Of a stretch of 64,000 nucleotides of DNA, positions 1 through 7,719 are shown piece after piece. The stretch is taken from the NCBI RefSeq assembly GCF_000284255.1, contig NC_017075.1:3038001-3102000 (forward strand). The letters are read 5' to 3'. This DNA comes from Rubrivivax gelatinosus IL144 (GTDB lineage: Bacteria; Pseudomonadota; Gammaproteobacteria; Burkholderiales; Burkholderiaceae_C). The stretch's first letter is position 1; every line of letters starts with the position of its first letter. The notes below the pieces were generated by a model. That model saw only the letters and a list, made by a program, of their open reading frames with translations, was not told the origin of the DNA and made no database searches. Both the position numbers and the translations under genes were made by a program.

Positions 1-1
1 C

Positions 2-1132
2 GGCATCCCCAAGTACCGTTTGCCGCGCGAGGTGCTGGACGCCGAGGTCGCGCGCATCGTCGCGCTCGGCGTCGAGCTGCAGCTCGGCACGCGCGTCGAC
101 CGCATCGCCGAGGCGATGCAGGCCGGCGCCTACGACGCCGCCTTCCTCGCCGTCGGCGCGCACATCGCCAAACGCGCCTTCATCCCGGCCGGCGACTCGG
201 CGCGCATCCTCGACGCCGTCGCGCTGCTGCGCTCGATGGAAGACGGCGCGACGCCGGTGCTCGGCCGGCGTGTCGCCGTCTACGGAGGCGGCAACACCGC
301 GCTGGACGTCGCACGCACCGCCAAACGCCTGGGCGCGACCGAGGCCGTCATCGTCTACCGCCGCACGCGCGAACGCATGCCGGCGCACGACCTCGAGGTC
401 GAGGAAGCGCTGGAAGAAGGCGTGCAGGTCAAGTGGCTGTCCACCGTCGCCCACGCCGAGGCCGGCACGCTGACGATCGAGAAGATGCGCCTGGACGAAC
501 ACGGCAAGCCGCAGCCCACCGGCGAATACGAGACGCTGGAAGCCGATTCGCTGGTGCTGGCGCTGGGCCAGGACGTCGACCTCGCCCTGCTGGCCGGCGT
601 GCCCGGGCTGGACGTGCGCGACGGCGTCGTGCAGGTCGACCCGCAGACGATGATGACCGGCCATCCGGGCCTCTTCGCCGGCGGCGACATGGTGCCGGCC
701 GAGCGCAACGTGACGGTGGCCGTCGGCCACGGCAAGAAGGCCGCGCGCCACATCGACGCCTGGCTGCGCGGCACGGCGCTGGCCGCCGAACCCAAGCACG
801 GCCCGGCGCTGTTCGAGCGCCTGAACCCCTGGTACTACAGCGACGCGCCGAAGACCGAACGCGAACAGCTGGAGCTGGCGCGGCGCACCGACGGCTTCGA
901 CGAGGTGCAGCACGGCCTGACCGAGGAGAACGCGCTGTTCGAGGCGCGGCGCTGCCTCAGCTGCGGCAACTGCCTGCAGTGCGACAACTGCTATGGCGTC
1001 TGCCCCGACAACGCGGTGAAGAAGCTCGCACCCGGGCGCTACGCCGTCGACTACGACTACTGCAAGGGCTGCGGACTGTGCGCCGTCGAGTGCCCTTGCG
1101 GCGCGATCGACATGGTGGCCGAGCAGACCTGA
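2..1132 (+). CDS. NAD(P)/FAD-dependent oxidoreductase with C-terminal 4Fe-4S ferredoxin domain (5' truncated by window)
   Basis: The frame is open from the first bases and opens with [12 protein letters not shown], the signature of the glutamate-synthase small-subunit-like flavoprotein family, so the true start lies upstream. A second dinucleotide site is visible as '[12 protein letters not shown]', and the FAD-side motif 'LFAGGDMV' follows. The last ~60 residues carry two cysteine clusters, '[18 protein letters not shown]' and '[12 protein letters not shown]', typical of two [4Fe-4S] clusters. The family moves electrons between NAD(P)H and an iron-sulfur partner, often a 2-oxoacid:acceptor oxidoreductase. 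The partner is not in the window, so the substrate cannot be named. It is followed after 139 bp by an unrelated operon. Confidence 0.85.
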   Translation, partial: GIPKYRLPREVLDAEVARIVALGVELQLGTRVDRIAEAMQAGAYDAAFLAVGAHIAKRAFIPAGDSARILDAVALLRSMEDGATPVLGRRVAVYGGGNTALDVARTAKRLGATEAVIVYRRTRERMPAHDLEVEEALEEGVQVKWLSTVAHAEAGTLTIEKMRLDEHGKPQPTGEYETLEADSLVLALGQDVDLALLAGVPGLDVRDGVVQVDPQTMMTGHPGLFAGGDMVPAERNVTVAVGHGKKAARHIDAWLRGTALAAEPKHGPALFERLNPWYYSDAPKTEREQLELARRTDGFDEVQHGLTEENALFEARRCLSCGNCLQCDNCYGVCPDNAVKKLAPGRYAVDYDYCKGCGLCAVECPCGAIDMVAEQT

Positions 1133-1271
1133 GGCCGCACCCGGACGCCGGTGCTGCCGCCGCGACGGGCGGCGCGCCGACGCATCCCGTTACGTTTGTT
1201 CCCTACGCTCGCGGATGTCGCATCAAGCCGCGCAGGCGTTCAATGGCCTTCGTCATCCGGACGGGGGAATC

Positions 1272-2522
1272 ATGGACACCGCAGGATTGCTGGCCTTCGT
1301 CGCTGCGATGCGCCAACGGCAACACGATCCGGCGCTGCCGCTGGAGCGGCGGGCGGCGCTGATGCGCCTGGCCGACGCGCTGGAGTTCCTGCTCGCCACG
1401 CTGGCGATGCCGGCGCTGGACGGGCCGAGGCAACACCCGGCCGAGGCGGCCAGCCGCGAAGCCGAGCAGGCCTGGCTGGCGCTGCGCGACGGGATGCCCG
1501 AGGCCTTGAACACCCAGTTGAAGACCTGGCTGGCGGACGCTTCGCGCATCACGGCCAAGCTGTCACGCCGAACCCGCGGAGAGCCGGCGCCGGAGGAGTA
1601 CCGCACGCTGGGCGCGGACTTCGCCTTGCAGCCCTCATCCGCCGCGCCCGACGGCGCCAGTCCGGCGGCAGCGCCAGAAACAGCAGCGGCGGCCCCGGCT
1701 CCGGCCGACGACGCGCGTTTCGGCGCCAGCGCACCGTCGCGCGTGGCGCCGGGGCGCGAGTTCGTCGCCGAGTTCGTCGCCTACCCGGCCGGCCAGCAGG
1801 ACGCCGCGCGGGCGCTGCTGTCCCAGCCGCACACGACGCTGGAAGTCGGCGCCAGCGCGCCGCTGCAGCGCGGCGTGCGGCTGGACGTCACGCTGCGCGG
1901 CAGCGCCTTCGTGCCGGCCGACGGCGAGAGCGCCACCCAGAGCTTCGTCTGGCAAGGCGCGCCGCTCAAGCTCGCCTGGGCGCTGCAGGCGGCGGCCGGC
2001 ACGCCGGGCGAGGCGCTGCTGCGTTTCGACGTCGCGATCGACGGCATCGTCGTCGCCCGCGTGCGCCTGGCGCTGGAGGTCGCGGCCGCGGCGCCGCCCG
2101 ACGCACCGCCGGCGCGCGCCGAAGAGACGCCGATCGCCCAGCGCGCCTTCGCGTCCTACGCCTCGGCCGACCGGCTGCGTGTGCTCGACCGCGTGGCCTC
2201 GATCCGGCTGGCGGCGGGCATCCGCGTCTTCCTCGACTGCCACGACCTGCACCCGGGCAAGGCCTGGCAGCCGCAGCTCGAACGCGAGATCGACGGCAGC
2301 GACCTGTTCCTGCTGTTCTGGTCGGCTGCGGCGGCGCAGTCGGGCTGGGTGCGCTGGGAGTACGAACGCGCGCTCGAACGCCTGGGCGACGAGCGGCTGC
2401 AGGTGCACCCGCTGGACAACGGCGTGCCGCCGCCGCGTGCTCTGGCGCACCTGCACCTGGCCGACGCCTACATGGCGCTGCGCCAGGCCGAGCAGCAAAG
2501 CCGCGCCGCGACGGCAGGCTGA
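1272..2522 (+). CDS. TIR-domain protein with N-terminal helical region and central beta-rich domain
   Basis: The 416-residue product starts at an ATG behind 'GGGGGA'; an ATG at 1215 in the same frame has no comparable ribosome site. Residues 1-110 look helical. About 140-285 form an Ala/Pro linker and a beta-rich domain I cannot name. About 290-400 form a TIR domain: 'RAFASYASADR', then 'VFLDCHDLHPGKAWQPQLE', then 'SGWVRWEYERAL'. The pattern lines up with SARM1-like TIR domains, and Glu363 in 'RWEYE' falls at the place of the catalytic NADase glutamate. No signal peptide or membrane segment is seen. It is the first gene of a unit with a PAS-GAF pseudokinase (11-bp gap) and a CHAT protein. NAD-cleaving activity is inferred, not shown. 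Confidence 0.85.
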   Translation: MDTAGLLAFVAAMRQRQHDPALPLERRAALMRLADALEFLLATLAMPALDGPRQHPAEAASREAEQAWLALRDGMPEALNTQLKTWLADASRITAKLSRRTRGEPAPEEYRTLGADFALQPSSAAPDGASPAAAPETAAAAPAPADDARFGASAPSRVAPGREFVAEFVAYPAGQQDAARALLSQPHTTLEVGASAPLQRGVRLDVTLRGSAFVPADGESATQSFVWQGAPLKLAWALQAAAGTPGEALLRFDVAIDGIVVARVRLALEVAAAAPPDAPPARAEETPIAQRAFASYASADRLRVLDRVASIRLAAGIRVFLDCHDLHPGKAWQPQLEREIDGSDLFLLFWSAAAAQSGWVRWEYERALERLGDERLQVHPLDNGVPPPRALAHLHLADAYMALRQAEQQSRAATAG

Positions 2523-2533
2523 GGGAGACGAGC

Positions 2534-4882
2534 ATGGACGAGGACACCCCGCTGACGCTGCGCCTGCGCGCCGGCGCGCTCGACGACCTGCCGCTAGGCG
2601 TGCTACGGCTGGGGCTGGACGGCCGCATCCGCTACGTCAACCGCGCCGCGGCACGGCTGGCCGGGCCCGAGATGCAGCCCGGTGCGACGCTGCGTGCGAT
2701 GCCCTTCGAAGCCGAGAGCGTCGCCCGCCTGGACGACGAGATCCGCCGCCGCCACCGCGCCCAGCGCGCCAGTGCCTACCCGCTGGCGCTGAACCGTCCC
2801 GACCGCGGCCCGGGCGTGCGCGTGCACCTGCAGGTCGTCGGCCTGCCCGAGTACGACGCCGAGGGCCGGCTGGCCGGCTCGCTGGGTTTCATCGAGGACC
2901 GCACGCTCGAGCTTGCGGCGCTGGCGATCCACGAGGCCATCGGCGCGGCCGACGACTGCGAGCAGCTGCTCGACTCGCTGGCCGGCCAGCTCGACGAGGT
3001 GATGCACTTCGACGCGATGCTGGTCAGCATGATCAGCGAGGACCGCTCGGCGGTGCGGCTGCTGCATTCGCGCCCGGCAATGGCGGTCTCGCACGCCTGG
3101 GGCTGGTGGCCGATGCCGGAGATGGTGCGCGCCGACCTGGACGAGCTCGACGGCACGCGCGTCGACACGGTCGCCGAGCTGTTCGCGCGCGAGCCCTATG
3201 CCGGCCTGGCCCGGCACGACGTCGCGACGCGCGACTTCATCGACGCCGGCTGGCGCCACATGCTGCGCCGGCCGGTGTTCCGCGACGGCGCGCTGGCCGC
3301 CATCCTGACGCTGCTGCGCCGCGAGGACCGGCCCTTCGACGACGACGATGCCGAGCGTGCGACCCAGTTGCCGATCGTCGAGGCGGTGAACGTCGCGCTG
3401 GCGCTGGACCGCCAGCGGGCGCTGGAGTTCGAGCTCGAGCTGATCGGCAGCATGGGCCAGGCCGCGGGCAACCTGTCGGACGTGGCCTGCGTGCTCGTCG
3501 ACGGCCTGCGGCGCACCCGCGGCTGGGACCACGTCTCGCTGTTCCGGGTCGACCACGACGAGCGCGTCGCCTCGCTGGTGCACCAGTCGGCCGCGCCCGG
3601 CGCCGAGCTGCCTGACGGCTATCGCCAGGCGCTGGCGAGCGGCGTGCTCGGCGAGGTCGCGCTGTCGGGGCGCGCGCTGCGGCTGGGCGACGTGCGCACG
3701 AGCACCTGCTACACCGCGGGCGTCGCCGGCACGGTCTCGGAGATGTGCTTGCCGGTGCCGGGCCAGCCGGTGCGCTGGCTGCTGAACCTGGAGTCGTCCA
3801 GGAGCAACGCCTTCGCCGCGGCCGAGCAGGCGTCGATCGAGCGCACGCTGAAGGTGGCCGGCCTGATCCTAGACCGCTCCTGGGCGCTGGAATTCAACAC
3901 CGCGCTGCTGGACGCGGTGGCCGACGCGGTGATCCAGACCACCGCGCGCGGCGAGATCCAGGCCGTCAACCCGGCCTGCGAGGCGCTGACCGGCCTGCCG
4001 CGCGAAGCCCTGCTCGGGCGCCAGTTCGCCGAGCTGCTCAGCGCGCCCGGCCACGAGGCCGACCCGCCGGGTTATGCCGAACGCCTGGTCGAGATGCCGC
4101 GCCTGCTGTCCAGCGAAGTCGAGCTGCGGGCGCGCGACGGCACGCAGGTGCCGGTGCTGCTGTCGGGCGCCTCGCTGCCGCCGCAGATCGGCGGCAAGGT
4201 CTACGTCGCCAGCGACCTGCGCTTCCGGCGCGAGGCCCAGCGCATGGACTCGCTGCGCCACGTCTACTCGCAGGTGGCCAACGAGATCCGCGTGCCGCTG
4301 TCGCTGGCCAGCACCTACCTGCGCGGGCACACGGGCGGCGGCGACGACAACGGCACCGATGTGCTCGACAAGGCGCTGCGCCAGCTGCTGCGCGCCGACC
4401 TGTCGCTCGAACGCGTCGCGCGGCTGGCCTCGACGCCCGAGGACGGCGAGCTGCCGCTGCGCGTCGTCAGCCTGGACCAGCTCGCCGCGCAGCTGCACGA
4501 CGACCTGCCGCGGCGCCAGCAGAAGACGGTGGACCTGCTGCCCGACCCGCTGGCGCCTCCGGTGCTGGCGGCGCCGCCCGAGCTCGCCTTCTGCGCGTCC
4601 AGCCTGCTCGCCTTCCTGCTGCGCATGCGCGCGCAGGACGACCGCATCCGCATCCGCGTCGACGGCGGCCATGCGTTGCCGCGGCTGTGTTTCGAGCTCG
4701 CCGACGAACGCGGCGACCCCAGCCCGACGCGGCTGGAGCCGCGCAGCGACGAGGAACGCGAGTTCGCGCTCGCAGAAGGCGTGCTGCGCACGCTGATGCG
4801 GCGCATGCGCGGCCAGCTCGTCGTGCAGCAGCACCTCGGGCTGTCGCTGGCGCTGCGGCTCAGCGCCGCCGAAGGAGGCTGA
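2534..4882 (+). CDS. PAS-GAF-GAF-PAS sensor protein with degenerate histidine-kinase core
   Basis: The 782-residue product begins at ATG after 'GAGGGAGACGAGC', 11 bp past the TIR gene. I read PAS at ~15-125 ('GVLRLGLDGRIRYVNRAAA'), two GAF-like domains at ~130-295 and ~315-450, a second PAS at ~455-570 ('ADAVIQTTARGEIQAVNPA'), then a dimerisation helix region. The histidine-kinase H-box is recognisable as 'ANEIRVPLSLA', but the phospho-accepting His is Asn583. The C-terminal ATPase-like region lacks clear N-box and DxGxG motifs. It therefore looks like a pseudokinase that senses a ligand or redox state and signals by protein contact. It is soluble, with no membrane segment. The downstream start follows the stop by 1 base, suggesting coupled translation with the CHAT gene. 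Confidence 0.8.
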   Translation: MDEDTPLTLRLRAGALDDLPLGVLRLGLDGRIRYVNRAAARLAGPEMQPGATLRAMPFEAESVARLDDEIRRRHRAQRASAYPLALNRPDRGPGVRVHLQVVGLPEYDAEGRLAGSLGFIEDRTLELAALAIHEAIGAADDCEQLLDSLAGQLDEVMHFDAMLVSMISEDRSAVRLLHSRPAMAVSHAWGWWPMPEMVRADLDELDGTRVDTVAELFAREPYAGLARHDVATRDFIDAGWRHMLRRPVFRDGALAAILTLLRREDRPFDDDDAERATQLPIVEAVNVALALDRQRALEFELELIGSMGQAAGNLSDVACVLVDGLRRTRGWDHVSLFRVDHDERVASLVHQSAAPGAELPDGYRQALASGVLGEVALSGRALRLGDVRTSTCYTAGVAGTVSEMCLPVPGQPVRWLLNLESSRSNAFAAAEQASIERTLKVAGLILDRSWALEFNTALLDAVADAVIQTTARGEIQAVNPACEALTGLPREALLGRQFAELLSAPGHEADPPGYAERLVEMPRLLSSEVELRARDGTQVPVLLSGASLPPQIGGKVYVASDLRFRREAQRMDSLRHVYSQVANEIRVPLSLASTYLRGHTGGGDDNGTDVLDKALRQLLRADLSLERVARLASTPEDGELPLRVVSLDQLAAQLHDDLPRRQQKTVDLLPDPLAPPVLAAPPELAFCASSLLAFLLRMRAQDDRIRIRVDGGHALPRLCFELADERGDPSPTRLEPRSDEEREFALAEGVLRTLMRRMRGQLVVQQHLGLSLALRLSAAEGG

Positions 4883-4883
4883 G

Positions 4884-6518
4884 GTGCTCTGGCAACTGAT
4901 CGTCCACCACGACGAGGACATGCGCGAGATGCTGGAGGACGGCGTGCGCGCCGCCTTCGCCTCGCTGGGCCTGCCCGCGCGCCCGATCGAGAAGGGCAAC
5001 ATCGAACGCGCCGGCCGTGCGCTCGAGGACCACGGGCTGGACAACTGCAGCCTGGTCGTCGTCGGCTCCAGCACGCCGGCCGACGCGGCCTCGAGCATCG
5101 GCCTCACCGGACGCGAGCCGACGATGCAGTTCATCCGCCAGCTCAAGAGCTTCTGGCAGCAGCTGCCGGTGATCGTCATCTCCAACGCGCCCGACGAGCG
5201 CCTGGCCGGCTTCCTGGAGGCTCATGACCGCACCGCGCTGCTGGCCGCCGACGCGCGCCTGGGCGAGACGCTGCGCGACGCGGTGCGCACGCTGGTCGGC
5301 GGCCAGCCGCGACTCAGCGCCGCCTGCGTGCGCCTGCACATCCACCTGCGCGACCGGCGCAGCGCCAGCTGGGAGATGCTGCGCACCGGCGGTGCCAAGC
5401 TGCGCACCTTCCGCTCCAGCGGCACGCTGGCCATCGACACGCGCAAGCTCGACGACATCCTCGACGAGTCGGCACGCCTGGACGCCGACGTCTCGCAGGA
5501 CAGCTTCCGCCCGCGTTCGTTCGCCCGCCTGTCGCGCGACCTGTCGGACCTGCTGTTCAGCGGCTCGGCCGACAACGCCGACTGCTGGAGCAAGTTCAGC
5601 CGCCAGCGCGACGAAGCCGGCGGCATGGGCCACATGCGCGTGCGCGTCACCGTCGACGACGAGATGCACACGCTGATGCTGGAGGCGCTGCGCGACCCCA
5701 GCGCGGCCAGCCTGGCCGACTGCTGGATCCTCAACGCGCCGATGTACCGCCACGCGATGCCGCGCGGCAGCGAACCGCTGTTCCGCGACGCCGACAGCCG
5801 CAACGGCCCGATCAACGCCCTCGTCATCCAGGCCGACGCGGCGCCCGGCAACATCCCGCTCGGCGACGAGCGCGTGCTGCCGCTGGCCGGCCTGCCGCAC
5901 ACCGCGGACGAGGCGGCCTGGCTGGAGACGCTGCTGCGCGCGCAGGGCGGCGGCCAGGTGCGCCGGCTCGACCTCGGCGACGCCGACCCGGCGCCCCCCG
6001 AGCAGCGGCTGATGAAGGCGCTGGGCGAGGAGGCGCCGCCTCAGGGCTGGCACCTGGTTCACTTCTGCGGCCACGCCGTCAACGCCCGGCCGCTGGGCGC
6101 GAGCCTCGTGCTGCGCGCCGATCGCGGCGGCGCGCTGCCGGTGCACCGCCTGGCGACGGCGCTGGCGCGCACCCAGTTCCTCTACCTCAGCGCCTGCCAC
6201 AGCACCAAGGACCCGACGGTGCTGCGCGCCCTCGAGCAGCAGGTGCCCGCGGTGCTCGGCTACCAGTGGAAGGTGCCCGACGAGCGCGCCAGCAACTTCG
6301 CGCGCCTGTTCTACGGGGCGCTGTTCGAACGCGGCGCGCCTTCGTACCGCTACCTCGAGTACGCCTTCATGCGCGCCCGGCGCCGTGCCTACGAGCAGGC
6401 GATGCGGGAAGCCGAGACGCGGCTGCTGGCCGACGGCGGCGACCCGCAGGCGAGCGTCGAGGACACGCTGCGCGACCACTCGTGGATCTCGCCTGTGCTC
6501 GTGATGCAGATGGACTGA
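4884..6518 (+). CDS. Receiver-like domain fused to CHAT (caspase-like) protease domain
   Basis: The 544-residue product starts at GTG with 'GAAGGAGG' upstream, 1 base after the preceding stop. Residues 1-140 resemble a response-regulator receiver fold ('HHDED' near the start, 'LPVIVISNAPD' later), but the strand that should carry the phosphorylated Asp reads 'SLVVVGSSTPAD', with no Asp at the expected place. A middle region I cannot name follows. From ~280 to the end is a CHAT domain: His397 in 'HFCGHA' and Cys438 in 'LSACHS' give the caspase-like dyad, and 'AVLGYQWKVPDERASNFA' is typical of CHAT proteins. Protease activity is inferred. Gene order suggests that the pseudokinase relays a signal to this protein and/or the TIR protein. 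Confidence 0.82.
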   Translation: MLWQLIVHHDEDMREMLEDGVRAAFASLGLPARPIEKGNIERAGRALEDHGLDNCSLVVVGSSTPADAASSIGLTGREPTMQFIRQLKSFWQQLPVIVISNAPDERLAGFLEAHDRTALLAADARLGETLRDAVRTLVGGQPRLSAACVRLHIHLRDRRSASWEMLRTGGAKLRTFRSSGTLAIDTRKLDDILDESARLDADVSQDSFRPRSFARLSRDLSDLLFSGSADNADCWSKFSRQRDEAGGMGHMRVRVTVDDEMHTLMLEALRDPSAASLADCWILNAPMYRHAMPRGSEPLFRDADSRNGPINALVIQADAAPGNIPLGDERVLPLAGLPHTADEAAWLETLLRAQGGGQVRRLDLGDADPAPPEQRLMKALGEEAPPQGWHLVHFCGHAVNARPLGASLVLRADRGGALPVHRLATALARTQFLYLSACHSTKDPTVLRALEQQVPAVLGYQWKVPDERASNFARLFYGALFERGAPSYRYLEYAFMRARRRAYEQAMREAETRLLADGGDPQASVEDTLRDHSWISPVLVMQMD

Positions 6519-6519
6519 T

Positions 6520-6540
6520 ACCCCTCATTCGAGGGGGTTG
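6520..6540 (+). terminator. Possible weak terminator after the TIR/CHAT unit
   Basis: A CCCCTC-ATTC-GAGGGG hairpin (6-bp stem) begins two bases after the CHAT stop codon. The downstream side is 'GGTTGG' rather than a T-run, so termination efficiency is doubtful. Confidence 0.35.
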
Positions 6541-6702
6541 GACGGCGATTTTCAGCGCCGGACGGGGCGAGCGCGCCGGTCCGGCCGCCGCGCGAACGGC
6601 GCCGGCACGGCCGATTTCATTCGTGCGCAGAGCTCCCGAGGCCCGCCGGACCCCGGCAATTTGTCATAGATCAGAGCCGCGACACATTCAGCGTTGCGGG
6701 GG

Positions 6703-6747
6703 TGTCACGACATGTTGACGCCCCCACCCTGTCAGCGTAGCGTTACA
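6703..6747 (+). promoter_or_regulatory. puc promoter with two PpsR/CrtJ-type boxes
   Basis: Within the 322-bp gene-free stretch before pucB, 6730-6747 matches TGT-N12-ACA exactly, the recognition site of the photosynthesis repressor PpsR/CrtJ. A near match, TGT-N12-ACG, lies at 6703-6720, leaving 9 bp between the two; paired sites about 8 bp apart are a known PpsR/CrtJ arrangement. A plausible sigma70 promoter is TTGACG (6715-6720), 17-bp spacer and TAGCGT (6738-6743), so one box would cover the -35 region and the other the -10. This predicts redox/light repression of pucBA. The rest of 6541-6702 shows nothing recognisable. Confidence 0.65.
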
Positions 6748-6840
6748 CATGTCGGTAGGGAGAAATCCGAGGGCTACAGAAGCCAACCCACGTGCGGGTC
6801 GAGCACGGAAACTGGTCCATGTCTCTGAAGGAGAAACGCA

Positions 6841-6996
6841 ATGGCAGATGATGCAAACAAGGTTTGGCCGTCCGGCCTGACCACGGCTGAAGCCGAAGAA
6901 CTGCAAAAGGGTCTGGTTGATGGCACCCGTATCTTCGGTGTCATCGCCGTCCTGGCTCACATCCTGGCGTATGCCTATACGCCGTGGCTCCACTAA
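6841..6996 (+). CDS. pucB: Light-harvesting 2 (B800-850) beta subunit
   Basis: This 51-residue gene has a strong ribosome site ('GAAGGAG'). The protein has a short polar N-terminus, one membrane helix and the family ending 'YTPWLH'. His40 in 'VLAHILAY' is the B850 bacteriochlorophyll ligand. The second His usually found 18 residues earlier in beta polypeptides is Gln22 here ('EELQKGLVDGTR'). That His lies near the B800 pigment in known structures, so the change may alter B800 binding or spectrum. The LH2 ring sits in the intracytoplasmic membrane and passes excitation towards LH1 and the reaction centre. pucA follows after 21 bp. Codon choice is less GC-extreme than in neighbours, as expected for a very highly expressed gene. 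Confidence 0.96.
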   Translation: MADDANKVWPSGLTTAEAEELQKGLVDGTRIFGVIAVLAHILAYAYTPWLH

Positions 6997-7017
6997 GTCA
7001 CTAGCAGGAATTAAAAA

Positions 7018-7233
7018 ATGAACCAAGGCAAAGTCTGGCGCGTCGTTAAGCCGACCGTTGGTGTTCCCGTTTACCTGGGCGCCGTGGCCGTCACGGCCCT
7101 GATCCTGCACGGCGGCCTGCTGGCCAAGACCGACTGGTTCGGTGCCTACTGGAACGGCGGCAAGAAGGCTGCTGCGGCTGCTGCTGCTGCCGCCCCGGCC
7201 CCGGTCGCGGCTCCGCAAGCCCCGGCGCAGTAA
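7018..7233 (+). CDS. pucA: Light-harvesting 2 (B800-850) alpha subunit with Ala/Pro-rich tail
   Basis: The 71-residue protein starts MNQGKVW, the usual alpha-subunit N-terminus whose first residue coordinates B800 in some LH2 structures. His31 in 'ALILHGGLL' is the B850 ligand, and Tyr44-Trp45 ('GAYW') are placed like the residues that hydrogen-bond B850 acetyl groups. After residue ~48 comes a run of alanines followed by Pro/Ala repeats up to the stop. This hydrophobic C-terminal extension is a known trait of Rubrivivax gelatinosus LH2 and is the strongest species indicator in the window. It is preceded by 'AGCAGGAA' and lies in one transcript with pucB. Confidence 0.96.
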   Translation: MNQGKVWRVVKPTVGVPVYLGAVAVTALILHGGLLAKTDWFGAYWNGGKKAAAAAAAAAPAPVAAPQAPAQ

Positions 7234-7258
7234 AGAGCGTCTGTCAGCGTATGTCCGG

Positions 7259-7292
7259 CATGGGGCTGAGGTTCGCGGACCTCGGCCCCATG
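7259..7292 (+). terminator. Large hairpin after pucA
   Basis: A 14-bp stem, CATGGGGCTGAGGT pairing with ACCTCGGCCCCATG through one G-U pair, lies 25 bp after the pucA stop. It is followed by 'TAGTTTC', not a strong U-run. It may terminate transcription or protect the 3' end of the abundant pucBA mRNA. Confidence 0.6.
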
Positions 7293-7409
7293 TAGTTTCA
7301 GGCGCGGCGCAGTGCCCATGGCTTCTGTGAAAAAGCGCCGCCACAGGACCCGGACACGTCCGAACCGCTGACGCGGCGGACGAGCTTCTCCCCACCCAAT
7401 GCCCTCGGT

Positions 7410-7440
7410 AGCGCCGGCCTCGTGCCGGCGCTTCTGTTTC
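7410..7440 (+). terminator. Probable intrinsic terminator downstream of pucBA
   Basis: An 8-bp perfect stem (AGCGCCGG / CCGGCGCT) with a 7-base loop is followed by TCTGTTTC. It would catch plus-strand transcripts reading past the first puc hairpin. Confidence 0.55.
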
Positions 7441-7649
7441 CGGGCCCGGCACGACCTGGGCGCGATCGCGCCGCCCGGCAGTAAGACACCGCGGCAGCAC
7501 GACACCCGGGAAGCCCGGCATGACGGGCATCCGGTCGAGCGACCTGCCCCACCCTGCTGCACGAGGCACTCCAGCCACCAGCCGGTGCCGGCGCCCGCTG
7601 CCGATCGGCAGGCCAGGCACACTGCCGGCGCCCCGCGCGAACCCCCGCG

Positions 7650-7682
7650 CCCCAAACAAATCGCCCCGCACGAAGCGGGGCG
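7650..7682 (-). terminator. Intrinsic terminator of pucC
   Basis: On the minus strand CGCCCCGC-TTCGT-GCGGGGCG forms an 8-bp stem followed by ATTTGTTT, 38 bp beyond the pucC stop codon. This is a standard factor-independent terminator. Confidence 0.75.
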
Positions 7683-7719
7683 TCGGACTCTTCGAGCGCC
7701 CGCAGCCGGCGCCGCGTCT

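Larger units (their letters stand above)
7234..7719. other. 486-bp gap between convergent pucA and pucC
   Basis: No convincing gene is seen; open frames here have no ribosome sites or family features. The stretch holds three hairpins, listed separately: one just after pucA, one mid-gap with a T-rich plus-strand tail, and one placed to end pucC transcripts on the minus strand. Confidence 0.6.

Noticed and set aside
1151..2533. Upstream extension of the pseudokinase frame overlapping the TIR gene
   Set aside because: The extension is an Arg/Gly-rich off-frame reading of the TIR gene; the ATG at 2534 has a ribosome site and starts right before the PAS domain.
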